From assembly GCA_000827265.1 (NCBI GenBank), contig KN834764.1, forward strand, positions 664,837 through 728,836: a DNA stretch of 64,000 bases, written 5' to 3'. Made by a program: the position numbers and the translations under genes. Origin of the DNA: Collybiopsis luxurians FD-317 M1 (taxonomy: Eukaryota > Basidiomycota > Agaricomycetes > Agaricales > Omphalotaceae). Below the pieces are notes generated by a model that worked only from the letters and a program-made list of their open reading frames with translations, was not told where the DNA came from and searched no databases. Positions 11,100 through 22,639 of this stretch are shown one piece after another (within the stretch, counting starts at the first letter, position 1; each line of letters opens with the position of its first letter).

Positions 11100-12110
11100 T
11101 CTGAGGCCATTCTATACTATCCTGGAGGATAGGTGATTTTTCCAGATGTTACTATCATTTGGTAGTAGGACATACCCAGCATTCTCTTTTGGGAAAAGTT
11201 GAGCAAAATATAACCAAATCTGAGTTGTAGCATTCACAAGTAAAGAACTTTGAAGTGACAGATCCAGCAATGAGTGCACCTGTATTTTTCCAAAGAAATG
11301 AAAAAGTGAATACAAAAAAAATAAACAGAACAGAACAAACCAGGATGTGCAAGAATGAGGTGACTTCATCAGGCAAGAAAAAGGGATGCAAGACATGACA
11401 AGGATGGTAGGTGTGAAAGCAAAAGTTCACTACATGAGACTGACACAATGTAGAGACCAAACCCAAGATATGTAGCTGGCAAAGGTCAAGATGACACAAC
11501 ACAGCATCAGAAGAATAGATCAAAGACCTAAAGAAAGTTAAGAGTAATTGAGTAAAGAATAGCTGAGAAGAAAGATAAATGAATGCACAGGAGGATCTCA
11601 AACTGAGAAGAACAACAACGGAGAGTTGGCCAGACATAGAAAACAATAAACAAAGCAAAGGGATAAGGACTGAGCAAATGACAGAGGTATAGAAAGATTA
11701 AAAGGAGACATGTGAAAAGGGAGAGACAGGTAAAGAGCTAGACCTAAAAAGTAATAATAATGAGAAGGGGAAAAAAGAGACAACAAAGAGATGGGAAATA
11801 GATGTCTAGATGTTAAGAAATGACATTGTAGCAACAGAAAGAAGTAGAGGAGTAGAAGTGCAGAGGAAAGCCAAGAAGCATGTATACAAAAAAGGGCAAG
11901 AGCAGAAAGGCAAAAAGGAATACTAAAAATACTAAAAAGATTGGAGGGCAAGGGAACATTGTGGTCAAGAAATTCACACAGGCAACAAAAGTCACAACAA
12001 GTGACAGACCCATATATGGGGGAAAAAAAGGGTACAGAACCGTGAGAACCGTGGGAAAAAGTACAAGTTCACTGCAAAATGATCCTTCATTTCATTCCAG
12101 ACTCGTAACT
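11100..12110 (-). repeat. Dispersed repeat R1, copy A
   Basis: A purine-rich plus strand aligns in blocks with 24.6-25.37 kb. Shared blocks include CAAGGATGGTAGG/CAAGGATGATAGG, CATATATGGGGG/TATATATGGGG and the right edge CATTTCATTCC(A/G)GACTCGTAACT, which ends at 12110 here and 25372 there. Hydrophobic minus-strand frames (11112-11396, 11155-11658, 11598-11951) are side effects of the composition, although the two copies do conserve the stretch around YHPCHVL. Type unknown; a LINE 5' region or an unclassified element is possible. Confidence 0.55.
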
Positions 12111-12970
12111 TTTGATGGTTTAAACTCATCAGCAGATAATCTCATTGGTCTCCCCAATGGTGAGCCTATTATTACACCTTAATTTATGCTTTTAATTGCT
12201 ATTTTGTATACTTACATGGCACGACTTGCCTCATCAATGGATGGTAACTGTAGCACTGGAAAACTGGACAATGTACTAAACTAGAATGTACAAGCAGAAT
12301 ATTGTTAATTTTTGTACTCGCCCACTATATTGCACTATTCCCAGCATATTTTATTCTCAAAGTTAAGTGAGCAAGTGACTCATTGGTTCAGGACAAGCAG
12401 GAACATGTAGAAAATGAGTTTCAGTGGTGGGAATAAATAAGTGCCCGCCTTTCTTTCTTTCAGTGGTGTTGCCCACCACCACTTATATACTGTGCTGTAA
12501 GTATTCTAGAATGTACTACTTTAATCTGTAAGCACCTTAGTAAAAAAATATACCTGTGAGTTTTTAAAGTTTCTCGCCCATTCTCCAGCTGGCGACTCGT
12601 GTTTCACCAAAAGTCTCAACACAAGCAAAGGACAAATATCAAGTGAAGCTCAAGTTCACGATATTGTGCCGGATCTTACAAAGTTAGAGCCAGTAAATGA
12701 GGCAAAAGTTACTTACAAGTTACTTGCCAACTTATCTTGCCTACAGTTCACATGGACATGGAGCATTTTATTTTTATAATCAAATTCATCCTACAATGGG
12801 AAACAAACAGGTTTAAAAGCATAACCTATTAGTCCTTCAAATCAAAAGGCACAAATTTCAATGCGTAATAATCAACACATGTGACTATAACAACATTATC
12901 CAAGCTGTTGACTGTGATGCGGTGGCAATGGACATAAGATAAACATTACACTCATATGTTAGAAAAACCT
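12111..12970. other. Intergenic, no gene recognised
   Basis: AT-rich sequence between repeat R1 and the small gene at 12974. It probably includes that gene's 3' flank. No conserved frame or RNA gene was seen. Confidence 0.4.
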
Positions 12971-12973
12971 ACC

Positions 12974-13348
12974 TTAATGAAGATGGAAAATCCCAAGCTT
13001 AGTTTCACCATCCTCATGGACGTGCTTGGTGCGGTCGGAGGTTTTAACAAAGATATGGGACGGCGCGTCAACTTCAATGATATTGCCGTCGTTTGCCTCC
13101 ACACTCAGCTTGACAATGTCGCCGTTCCTCCTGGAATTCCAGTTGTAGTGGCCACCATAGCCAGGAGCCTTGTGATGGAGCACCGCACCGCAAGTGGACG
13201 CGATGACTGTGGTGTCCTCAGGAAGTTCAACCTTCCCAGTATTGATGAAGACCTTCCCATCGCTTCTAGTGAAGGTAGTGATAATAGTTCCGTCTGCCTT
13301 GAACTCGGCATGACCATGAGCATCTCCTGGGGGGAAAACTTCCGGCAT
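12974..13348 (-). CDS. Small conserved-looking hypothetical protein (124 aa)
   Basis: A single-exon frame of 124 codons starts at ATGCCGGAAGTT. I do not recognise the family. The protein is hydrophilic and alternates short beta-prone stretches with Gly/Asp turns (for example KVELPEDTTVIASTCGAVLH and GYGGHYNWNSR). It has no signal peptide or membrane segment, so a cytosolic beta-rich fold is plausible. Signs of a real gene are normal CG content unlike the flanking repeats, a TATA box about 126 bp upstream and a well-formed 46-nt intron in the 5' leader. The plus-strand frame over the same bases (12956-13351) lacks these signals and is a shadow. Confidence 0.65.
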   Translation of the reverse strand: MPEVFPPGDAHGHAEFKADGTIITTFTRSDGKVFINTGKVELPEDTTVIASTCGAVLHHKAPGYGGHYNWNSRRNGDIVKLSVEANDGNIIEVDAPSHIFVKTSDRTKHVHEDGETKLGIFHLH

Positions 13349-13376
13349 TGATGATAACAGCTAAAGAGTTTAGCTT

Positions 13377-13480
13377 CTGTGAACACACAAGTAAGCACAA
13401 AATCAGGAAGAAATCTACTCACAGCAGAACTTCAAGTAGTTTCTGTGGCTAGTTCGTTGGCTTACCTGTGGCCTTTTATA
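13377..13480 (-). promoter_or_regulatory. TATA box and 5'UTR intron of the 124-aa gene
   Basis: On the minus strand a TATAAAA box lies at 13480-13474. A leader intron runs from GTGAGT at 13422 to CACAG at 13377. The start codon follows 28 bases after the acceptor. Confidence 0.55.
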
Positions 13481-13489
13481 TGCAGAAGT

Positions 13490-15830
13490 GGAAGAATCAG
13501 AAGTTGATTTGCAAACTACTGCAAAAGTCAAACTCCCCCGGTCTATTACTAGTTACTCATTCTAGACACAGATTTGACGTTCAGTACGGATCTTCTGAGA
13601 CGAAAGTCCTAAGCCGTATTAGCTCCCCATGTTACAATACTACTAATAGAATCGAGGACTTCTCCAATTCATACAAGGAACTTCTTTAGAATGACATTGA
13701 ACATGACAACCTTGTGAGCAGACAAAATTGTAATGGTGCGCTCTTCTATCATTAGATTATCATTGCAGATCCTGAGTGGCAGTAGCAATGCGACAATGAC
13801 TGTAAAGTCAAATCTCGGCATCTTGGAACCAAGCCTGACTGTCCTAACAGCAACCTAGCAGCTAAGTATCCTGGGAGTCACAATATCAAAGCCCGCTCTA
13901 GGTCAAATAAGAAATCCGATAACGGCGCATGACAAAGTCTAAACTCCTCTCTGAGGAAACGGTGTGATCGTCCTATATTTTGCTTCAGGTTCTTGCATCA
14001 ATACTGCGAGTCCGACCGATACACTTGCGAATGAACTCAAAAGTTACGCTCGCTATTCTCACTGCACATTCGAGTGCTCTGATAATGTTCAGGAATTTTA
14101 CCAAATACTAGAATTTAGCCCGACTAACTCTGTAATTAGCAGTGGTTCTTCTTTGGGACATCATGACAGTGTGAATGAACCATACAAGAATCACAGCTGA
14201 GAAGTCTTGGGCTGCTTCTAGGCAAGCCAGTGGATAGATGCCACTAATATGGTTTTCTATCCCTTCTGCCAGACGCCTGTCTTTTTTCGAGTCTGTGAAC
14301 ATTCCGTTGGATGCAGGATATCTCATTGGATCGCGACTGACGATGATTCTGTGACCGATGGGCGGGGCTGCTTACCCTTTTTTTATCCTTCTATCGTGAG
14401 GCCACGTCAGTTTGGACAGCAAGGGAGCTGCGATATTCTCAACTGGCCCCTGATGTATCCAAAAGCTTTAGCCGCCAGTAAGTGAACGTGGATCCATCCG
14501 TTATTGTTCCGCTGTGAACGGTAAGAGACTTAACGTGTAGTCGGACATCCAAGATAATGCCAGCATCGGCATTTTTCCTGGTCTCACGAGATTCATTTCG
14601 ATGTACTCGATTCGATAACTAGAATGCTTATTGTAGTATCGTCGGAAACTCTAACAACAGCATAAATGTTGTAAATATTCCTTCTAGCTAGCTCTTATTC
14701 GTAATTCCTTCCAGGAACCAGAATGCTTTCCGTCGAGTGTGAAAGTCATGGACTGTTAAGTTTAGCCTCTGTTGCTGACGCGATGCCCATTTTTAAGGGC
14801 GTCTAGGTGTAGAACATAGTGGGGGTCGTCGATCTTGGAAGCTTGAAATTTGATACATAATACTTGACGCCAGAAGTCCTGAATATGTTGACAACTTGCT
14901 CAGTAAGTTCACGAGAGTTTTTATTTCAAGGGTGCTCGGCAAGACGGAGTATTTGGGCTGTATGCGATGATACTGTGTCGACATTGGACGCTGGTTGTCA
15001 AAACTCGGCAATTAATATCTAAATGACTGTGCCGCCGGAGGCGCCCTTGGCATATGTTGTTTGGCAAAATTAGGCGTCGTGTGTTGACGTGGACCTACTT
15101 GCAGACCGGTGACCGGGCATCTCAACAATGTTGGTCAAAGTCAGGGGTGGAAACAGCTACTTATCACGTTCTTCGGCCGCTTGCGTTTGGGAACGCAAAG
15201 ACGCTGTGGGAAGTGCTCTTTGTGGAGCCAGTCTTTGGGCCAGTGAGTTTGGGTGGCCGACGTTTGGGAGAACGCGATTGACCTACTCACAACTGAGCAT
15301 TCAGCCCCGTATCATATATATAAAGCGTTAATGATGTCAGTCTAGTCTCATGACGCATGGAATCTTGATTGGGTGAGAGGCAGGTGATAAGTTTGTTACT
15401 TGATCCGCAAGAAAAGTAAGTTTCTAGTGAGAATGAACGATGGATTAAGTCGAAGATACTATGTAAAAGCTTCCCTTATCCTGGAACCGAACGTCGTCTT
15501 CAAATTCATGGCAAATTTCTCGGAAAGTCATATAGACGCGCGCCCAATGAACGCTGATTAATGATCGGGGCCACACCGTTTCATTTTGATCATGATGCTA
15601 CCCGCTTGTACTCGGAGCTGAGTTGAAATGAGTCTAATGACCTTGGACGTCTGACAGACGCAAAAACGGACAACCGTCTGTTGTAAGTGTGCTTGACTTG
15701 AGCGTAGCTGGTGAGCGTCCCGCCTATCCTACTATGGCCTGTTCTGGTTCGCTGATCCTCCTCCGCTGGTTTGGGTCCTATAGCCAGAGCAAGTAAGGCT
15801 ATATAGAGCGGTCACCCAGATTCAGCTTCT
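13490..15830. other. Intergenic region without a supported gene
   Basis: CG content is host-like. Short frames (13964-14200, 14249-14485, 15054-15331) have no recognisable motif or splice support. TATA-like sequences occur at about 15309-15322 and 15800-15806 (TATATAG). The latter is the better candidate for the PIL1-like gene, whose start codon lies about 260 bp further on. Confidence 0.45.
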
Positions 15831-16066
15831 AAATGGCCTCGCCGAGTCTCGTCGGAGGCCAGCTTGATCAAGAGTTAGAATTGATCAGGTAAGGTACCCC
15901 ATTGCTATTCAGTTTCTCAAAATGCGATGATCACGACAACGTTACAACGGCAATAGTAGCGAAGCTGCCGGTAAGGATCAAACCATCAGCATAAATGTTC
16001 TTTACTCAAATACTCTACCTTGTATACACTCCACACACCCCTTCCAACATCAAGGACGCATGAGGA

Positions 16067-19000
16067 ATGCTTAAAAATGCAGCGACCAAGTTGGCTCACA
16101 GCTCTACTTTGCCATCTCTCGGCAACAAGGAGCTCAAACCACTGCAAGACCTGATTATAGCCGAGAAGACAGTTCTGAATTCGTGAGTTGGCAGACAGAC
16201 ACCTGGTCACGTTGCCATTCTTACCCTCTTTTCAAGGCTCCAAAAGCTTAGTACAGACTTTACCAAAGCTGCTGATACTCTCAAAGTATGGGCTTCGAAT
16301 GAGGGAGAAGAACTCGAGGTAAATGAACAATATTAGCTTTCTACGCACCTAACGATACGTGGCAGGACATCCTCGGCGCTTCCTCTCAACTCCTCCAACA
16401 GTTCTCTGTGGCTTTGACCCAGTATTCATCTTACCAGTATGCCATGCGGGANNNNNNNNNNNNNNNNNNNNNNNNNNNNNNNNNNNNNNNNNNNNNNNNN
16501 NNNNNNNNNNNNNNNNNNNNNNNNNNNTGAGGGAGAAGAACTCGAGGTAAATGAACAATATTAGCTTTCTACGCACCTAACGATACGTGGCAGGACATCC
16601 TCGGCGCTTCCTCTCAACTCCTCCAACAGTTCTCTGTGGCTTTGACCCAGTATTCATCTTACCAGTATGCCATGCGGGAGCATATGAAAGCCGTCCGCGA
16701 CCGAGAAGAAGCTCTAGAGGAGCTCAAACGGCGACGACGGAATCTCATCACCAAAAGTGAAAGCGCCAACAAGAAAGCTGACCGGTCTAGCAAATTTTCG
16801 AAAAACTTGGCGGAACAGAGAGACCTAGCCAATCGTATTCGCGAACAAATCGAAGTTCTGGATGAGGAGATTATGCGGGAAGAAACTGCGCTGAAAGATT
16901 ACAAGAGACGCAAGGCGAGGGCTTGGATGGAGATCAAGTTTGGGGGGCTTTTAGAGTGTTGCGAAAAAGGAAGCGTCGCATGCGATTTTGGAAAAATGGT
17001 CATTAACGTGCGTATGGCTTTTCTGAGTCAACCCCGGCGCTGAAACCTGAGAGTTTGTTATAGGAAATATCAGACGATTCTACCCGCCCCGGTGTACCTC
17101 GTCCGCCGTACAAGAAACGAGACAAAGTTCAGTCCATTCTCCAAGCAGGTATACAACGGGGAGAACAGGTCGCGTTTACATCGTTCTCCCTAGATACAAA
17201 TCCAAAGGAGTTTGGGTCAAGGTCTCGGTCAACCTCTGTAACATCCGAGTACGAGGAGAGGGAATCATCGACACCAGTGACACCGAGTCCTGTGCAGCTA
17301 TATGCACACGTTCGTAATGACTCGGCCTCCTCCACCTCCACCTCCACCTCCACCTCGTCGTCGTCTGAATTTTCATCGGATAGTCAGTTTGATCAAAACC
17401 TCGCATCAGCCTACCCGGAACAGACCTCAGAAACCAGGTTCAACGACGCATTTCACGAGCAACTCGGGGCTGTGGCTTCCGATCCTATCATCAATGCCAA
17501 GTGGCCTGCCAGCAGCAGTACATCTCTACCGCAACCTAATACACCCACCACTCCCATAGCAATCGACTCTCCTGTTGAGATGTCTTCTTCCTTGCCACCT
17601 CCCTTCGACAATGTAAATGTCCCCACTCCAGTTCCTACTGAGGTGTCTGGAAACGGACAGGGATCTACTGATGGGGGACGAGGTGTACTAGCTGGAGGCA
17701 TCGGAAAAGGACGAGGAGGACATTTCGCTGCCTTTCCGGTGAAAAGGCGGCCTACGGGCACAGACCGCTCCGTTGCCCAATCATTCTATTCTTCAGAGCT
17801 AACTTCGGAGTCTCCAGGTACGGACTCGCAAGAACGAAGTAGCGCCATTTATATTGGATCCGCCACAAACCCGTTGCCATCTGTGCAAGAAGATGAAATT
17901 TTCGAAAGTAACGAGGACAAGTCTCACGAAAAACCCACTCTCCTCCCGCTGCAGCTCAGCATGCCTGCGGATTCTACATTATCATCCATAATCGTCACTG
18001 TTGACACGGCGGGAACGGAACAACAGTCCTCGATATCTTCTGCACCGGACTCTGCCTCATCCAAGGCAACAATTCAAGAGAGTGTAGAAGTCGAACTTCC
18101 TTCTACTCCTCGAGCTTTCCTTCCCTCCCCGAGGTTTTCTACTCATTTCACCACCAAATCATATTTCGAGCTGCTGTCTCAGAAAAATGAGAACCCTCCT
18201 CCGTTGCCTTCCCTACCTGCATTGACTCCTGCTAAACATGGGACGAATCCCTCAACTTCGGTCGCGTCCGCCAGTTCAGTTCCGAACGAGAGCAATGTGA
18301 ACCAGGGCGTGTCCCTCTTGATGGAACCACTTAACGAGTCGGAACCTAGCACGCCACGTGCGGCCGCGCAACCAAATTCCCTGCCATTACCTATTGAATC
18401 TACGGAAGCATTGACATCGGACGTTGAACCTCCTCCAGTGGAATCACCTTTACTGGGATCAGCTCCTCTCCCGCACACAGAAGAGCCGATGATTGCTCCT
18501 ATTCCGGTCGTCGCAAATCGTGTGCGGTTTGCTTCTAATCCAGTGGAGATTCGTCCCAAACCTTCTCAGGATACGGATACGACATATCATAAGGATGAGG
18601 ATGAGGGGAATTTGGAGTCTTGGGACGACAATCATGACATGCACCAGCTTGAGGCTTCTTCACATCGCCGTCCTACTGAGGCCTACGCCACACCTCTTTC
18701 CGAAGCTGTTGTCGCAGACGCCTCTACGTTTTCTTCGAACTCCAGTTCTAACTCTACAACCGAGAGTGAAGATCGCATGTCTACGTCTTCGTCTACTGCA
18801 AGCAATTCCACGGTCGACAATCGTGATAGCTTTGATTTCTTACCCAAGAAATCTCCGGGTATGTCCTCCGAACAAGATATCTTGGACTTGTTGAATGCTG
18901 CCACTGCAAAGGCAAGCTCCATCCTAGCTACGATGAAGTCTGAATCACCTTCTCCGCCCTCTGCATCTCCGCTCTCACTTTCATCTCCCTCATCATCGCC

Positions 19001-19430
19001 GCCCAAGTCTGGTACGCCTCCTGGTCCTGTCGCTGGTACCGGCGCTTTGCATGCACATGCTGCCCCTCCGTTGTTTCCAAATTCGGTTCCAAAATCTATC
19101 ATGCGCTCTAATACGCTAGGGGGAAAATCCGATGCTCCTAGAGCGACGTTGGGTGGATCTTCGTCTTCTACAGTCTCTCATATAGCTCCTTCCTCGACCT
19201 CATCTTCATCATCCTTGGCAACCGCACCTCCGACCGCATCAGCATCGGCCGCAACCCTCGGACGCAACACGTCGATGCTCAAAAAGTCATTACCGAGTTC
19301 ACCCTATCCCCAACGACGTGCCAAAGCTCCAGGGCAAGGACCAGGATCGGGATCTCCTTCGCTCTCTCGTTCGGGAAGTGCGAATGCTAGTGTGCCTAGT
19401 GATGCCAATGTTGGTGCTGGTTTGAAGTAA
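16067..19430 (+). CDS. Eisosome PIL1/LSP1-like BAR-domain protein with long Ser/Thr/Pro tail
   Basis: Exons are 16067-16182, 16237-16318, 16366 to 17007 (interrupted by the gap; the intact copy of this exon is 16594-17007) and 17064-19430. With the gap collapsed, this gives about 992 aa. The start at MLKNAATKLAHSST is chosen because a stop lies just upstream and the exon phase then fits. Residues about 20-204 are helical and fit the Pil1 (PF13805) BAR-like order: LGNKELKPLQDLI, LKVWASNEGEELED, a charged coil (REEALEELKRRR) and WMEIKFGGLLECCEKG. Pil1-type proteins coat the cytosolic side of plasma-membrane furrows (eisosomes). The remaining ~790 residues are disordered, rich in Ser, Thr and Pro, with STSTSTSTSS runs. 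An upstream ATG at 15833 followed by GTAAGG at 15889 suggests a 5' leader intron. An Ivy1-like phospholipid-binding BAR protein is the alternative call. A partial copy lies at 1-1012. Confidence 0.7.
16300..16679. other. Assembly gap (76 N) with duplicated 152-bp flanks
   Basis: The Ns run from 16452 to 16527. The 152 bases before the gap (16300-16451) are identical to the 152 bases after it (16528-16679). This is the mark of two contig ends that overlap but were not merged. Removing one copy restores a continuous exon of the PIL1-like gene. Confidence 0.95.
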
Positions 19431-19640
19431 AAGTCAAGGGCAGAAATTGACATAAATACCTGCGGAGTTTCTACACCACCTCGAGTCAATTCTCCGGCCA
19501 CTCCCCATTACGAATTCTGCTGCTATAATCCCTTTTCGCCAAACGTCTACAGCAATACTGCACAAATTGGCATTAACTTATGGCATACTGTCCTCATTCT
19601 GCATATGTACATGCAGACTTACAACGCTACTCTCATGTGT

Positions 19641-19646
19641 AATAAA
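19641..19646 (+). terminator. AATAAA polyadenylation signal
   Basis: A canonical AATAAA lies 211 bp after the stop of the PIL1-like gene, in an AT-rich stretch; a plausible 3' end signal for it. The rest of 19431-20327 shows an (ACGAT)3 run near 19694 and no gene. Confidence 0.4.
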
Positions 19647-20327
19647 ACATGTACAGTATCTGTATACTTGTTATTATCGCTTTTTCTTTTGCACGATACG
19701 ATACGATACCTACGAAGACTGCTAAGTATTAGATAATCGATTCACATATGTACTTATGCAAACCATTACATGTATACAAAGCGCATAGGTATTTAAACGT
19801 AGACATCATATATATCGCAATTCACTCATCGCCTTGAAGAGGCTCCCAAAGTCTGATCCCGATTACAGAACGGAAGGGGAGGGGAGTGGAATGTATGCGA
19901 GACAGGATACGTATTCGTGGTTAACTGTTTTTGCGCATTCCATGATTTCCACCTAAGGGACATCTATATATGTACGTAGTTCTGCAAAGGCTACTCCGCG
20001 TACAGAGCGGAGGGGAATACATTTATGCTCCTTCTGCCACCTCCCATTTGAATAGGAAAGCAATAACGGGGAAAGATAAAACATTTACCTCGTCCATATA
20101 AGACCTTCATCTCACGTCAAGTGGGCACTTTAACAATCCTTCCCGTATAGAATTGAGTGTGACCACATCGAGGGTCTTCAGTTTGTGTGGTAATTTGAAA
20201 GCACTCAATGATTTGGTTGAATTTGCGAGTGGCTATTCTTTTGAAAAACCTTTTTAAGCTTCAAGGCTCAAACATGTACCTAATTCAACCCACCTTCGTC
20301 GTCAATCAAGTTATCAGCACTCGTATC

Positions 20328-20971
20328 ATGTCCGCTTTCGTTGGACTGCCCATCGGCGTGCGTATCGCTATTGCCCTAGGATTGACCGGATCTGCCTGGA
20401 CTTCTGGTACGTACGTTCTTGTTGACTGTAAGCTTGTAATTGATGTAATTAACGCATCATATGCGTTCTTGATCTGATTTTGGCGCACCTTTTTCAAGGA
20501 GCCAACCTATCCTGCTTCTACATCTCTGCAAAATCCCTGACCGACCCTCTTGCATCCGAAGCTGTGCCTCGGGGCTACGCATCACGTATGTGGCAAAGCA
20601 TCTACGGCAGGGGAAGCAAGATGATGCCTCCAGTTGCTGCTGGAAGCTCTCTAGCCTTTGCCTATGCAGCGTATTTCTTACCAGCGAACGTACTAAACTC
20701 CCAACACAATCGTCAAGTCTTTTTTATCTGTAGCTTTCTAGCAGCATCGACCTTTCCGTATTGGTTAATCGTCATGGTTCCTACCATTAACGCTCTACAT
20801 GAGAATGCTGCTGCCCCAGCGAAGGAGATGAACGATTTAATTGGGACGGTGTCGCGAGTAGACGAGGAGAGAACGAAGGAGTTAATAAACAGGTGGGCGT
20901 GGTTACATAGCATGAAGGGTGTTGCGCTGCTGGCTGCAACCGGTCTTGGCTTTTCTATCATTTTGTTCTAG
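20328..20971 (+). CDS. DUF1772 (anthrone-oxygenase-like) membrane protein, paralogue 1
   Basis: Two exons, 20328-20406 and 20499-20971, encode 183 aa. The GTACGT...CAAG junction restores SAWTSG-ANLSCFYIS. The protein begins MSAFVGLPIGVRIAIALGLT and has about four hydrophobic segments: the N-terminus, SSLAFAYAAYFL, FFICSFLAASTFPYWLIVMV and GVALLAATGLGFSIILF. The Gly-rich start, the W-x-x-I/V-Y-x-R-G segment and the C-terminal helix fit DUF1772. Some members act as anthrone oxygenases in polyketide routes. No polyketide genes are nearby, so the substrate is unknown. It is paralogous to 38087-38703, with the intron in the same place and phase. Confidence 0.8.
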
Positions 20972-21352
20972 CAGCCGTGTTCTCTCCTCACAGGAGAAAA
21001 AGAAACAAATTTTAGTTTAAACTAGCGGGTTAATGTTTATCGGGTAGTTTCGCTTTCTCGTGCTGCTCCGTGAAAAACACAAACTTTCCAAAGTATCGAG
21101 GCTCGGTTAATGTTTTTCCCAGTTTCTGGGAGAGACGATGTTGATGGCCCTGGAATTTGGCCTAAACTCAGGCTAATTCGAATGCGAGAAAGATGAACAA
21201 GCCAGCCCAATTATCATCTGACATTATAGCGATACAGCGCCCACACATCTTCGATTGGGACTCTTTAGCTATCAATTTATTTGCACCAAATCAAGATCAC
21301 AGTCAAAGAAAGGGACCTCGGGGATGGCCTTCCTTGACGTCAGTGAGGACTT

Positions 21353-21660
21353 CACTGCGGGGAATTCACAATGCCGGCAGGGCAGAAAGCCGAAGGTTTT
21401 ATGGAGCTTCGGAACAAAATTCTCACAATTTTTGCAACGAGGCTTTTTAGAATGGCATTGCTGCAACTATGGTGAGAATATTTGTAAGTTAAAATAACCT
21501 CACCATATCCTCAACATTCCTCGATTTAAGGATAATCTTCGAATAACCTCAGCAAGGTTATTTTGACCAGCCTCATTGTAAAAAGTGTGAATTTTTTGTT
21601 CCTAGCCTCTGGAAAACCTCCGGCTTTTTGTGCCACCAGCATTGTAAAATCCCTGCAGTG
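21353..21660 (+). mobile_element. CACTG-ended MITE, copy 1 (308 bp)
   Basis: The ends are imperfect inverted repeats: CACTGCGGGGAATTCACAAT at the left and, as reverse complement of the right end, CACTGCAGGGATTTTACAAT. The flanks carry a 3-bp direct repeat, CTT. The inside is itself roughly palindromic (TAACCTCACCAT and AGGTTATTTT motifs). It has no coding capacity. Termini starting CACTG with a 3-bp duplication fit the CACTA (CMC/EnSpm) superfamily. An inverted relative is at 34899-35207. Confidence 0.8.
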
Positions 21661-22200
21661 CTTGCCACGAAAGTTACGGACAGATCCAATAGCTCGAGAC
21701 TTTTCCTGTTTCAGAGGGATACCTGACCTAGAAGAACCAAATATGCCAAGGAAAAGTGCCCAACAAGAGCAGTGAACAGTAACTTCATTTAGATTAAATT
21801 ACTACATTGTAATCAGTTCAGGTTTACTTGCTGAATCTGACCTGACTTGTCTCTGCCAAATTTTCCTGACTCAATATAAAAAAGTGGCCCAAGTTGCAGT
21901 CACAAACTGTAATGGTTTTATGCGACAACTTAAGCATAGTTTTAATTTTTTATCGCGGTATTCTACTTCGGGTAATCCATGCAGGTCATACTAAAGGCTC
22001 TGCTGGTGCATGTTCGGTATATTTCTGAATCAAGTAGAATTCATTAGATTATAAATTGTCTTCAGTTAAATAGAATCCCTGATAGCTGTGTTGGTGTTGA
22101 ATGATTGATTGCATATTCATTATCTTCTCGCAAATTGAGCATCATATGTGACATCAATATTCTGGATAGGCTATGAATGAGGGAGATAAGATATTTGATA
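21661..22200. other. Intergenic, no gene recognised
   Basis: A mix of CG-containing and AT-rich sequence after the MITE. No supported coding region or RNA gene. Confidence 0.35.
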
Positions 22201-22201
22201 C

Positions 22202-22635
22202 ATGCTTCGAAATGGAAGGAAAATTTTTGGACTTACATACTGGAGGGAATGGTTAATAACCCTTTCAGCAATTCCTGGTTTTAAGAAAGTATCTAGTGGT
22301 GTCAAGATTCAAAGTCCAACAGAGAGCTTACTGTTCCAAACTTTGCAGAGAAAGAGAAGATCAGCAGATGAGACCTTACGAGCCTTGTCAGCCAGAAAGA
22401 TATTTAGAAAGAAATTAATAATCTCACCGTCTCGCATGATGACAGTACCTACTCCCCCTTGGATGTACATGCTTCTAAACATGTCAATTGTTCCCCAAAC
22501 GGTTAAAGAGAAGATGCAAAATTCAAAGATAAAGACTCCGGTCAAAGCAAAGGTGAAATCTAGAAAGACTCAGTGATCGTCAAGCTAAACAAAACGATGA
22601 AACACACGAAATCCTCTAAGCAGAATAAGTAATCA
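22202..22635 (-). pseudogene. Possible DUF6533-type membrane-protein relic
   Basis: A minus-strand frame (22545-22309) reads TVWGTIDMFRSMYIQGGVGT followed by VIMRDG. This resembles the C-terminal part of Agaricomycete DUF6533-like proteins, which end with a hydrophobic helix after a conserved RDG. No N-terminal part is visible. The right edge (22605-22635) is a 31-bp segment repeated exactly at 32897-32927. Confidence 0.3.
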
Positions 22636-22639
22636 CTTG

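Noticed and set aside
11112..12013. Several hydrophobic minus-strand ORFs resembling membrane proteins
   Set aside because: They come from a purine-rich strand, lack Met-to-stop order or conserved motifs, and overlap in several frames. Treated as part of repeat R1.
18179..19102. Antisense ORFs (18179-18559, 18683-19102) over the PIL1-like gene
   Set aside because: Low-complexity Gly/Ser translations opposite a Ser/Pro-rich coding exon; shadows of the real frame.
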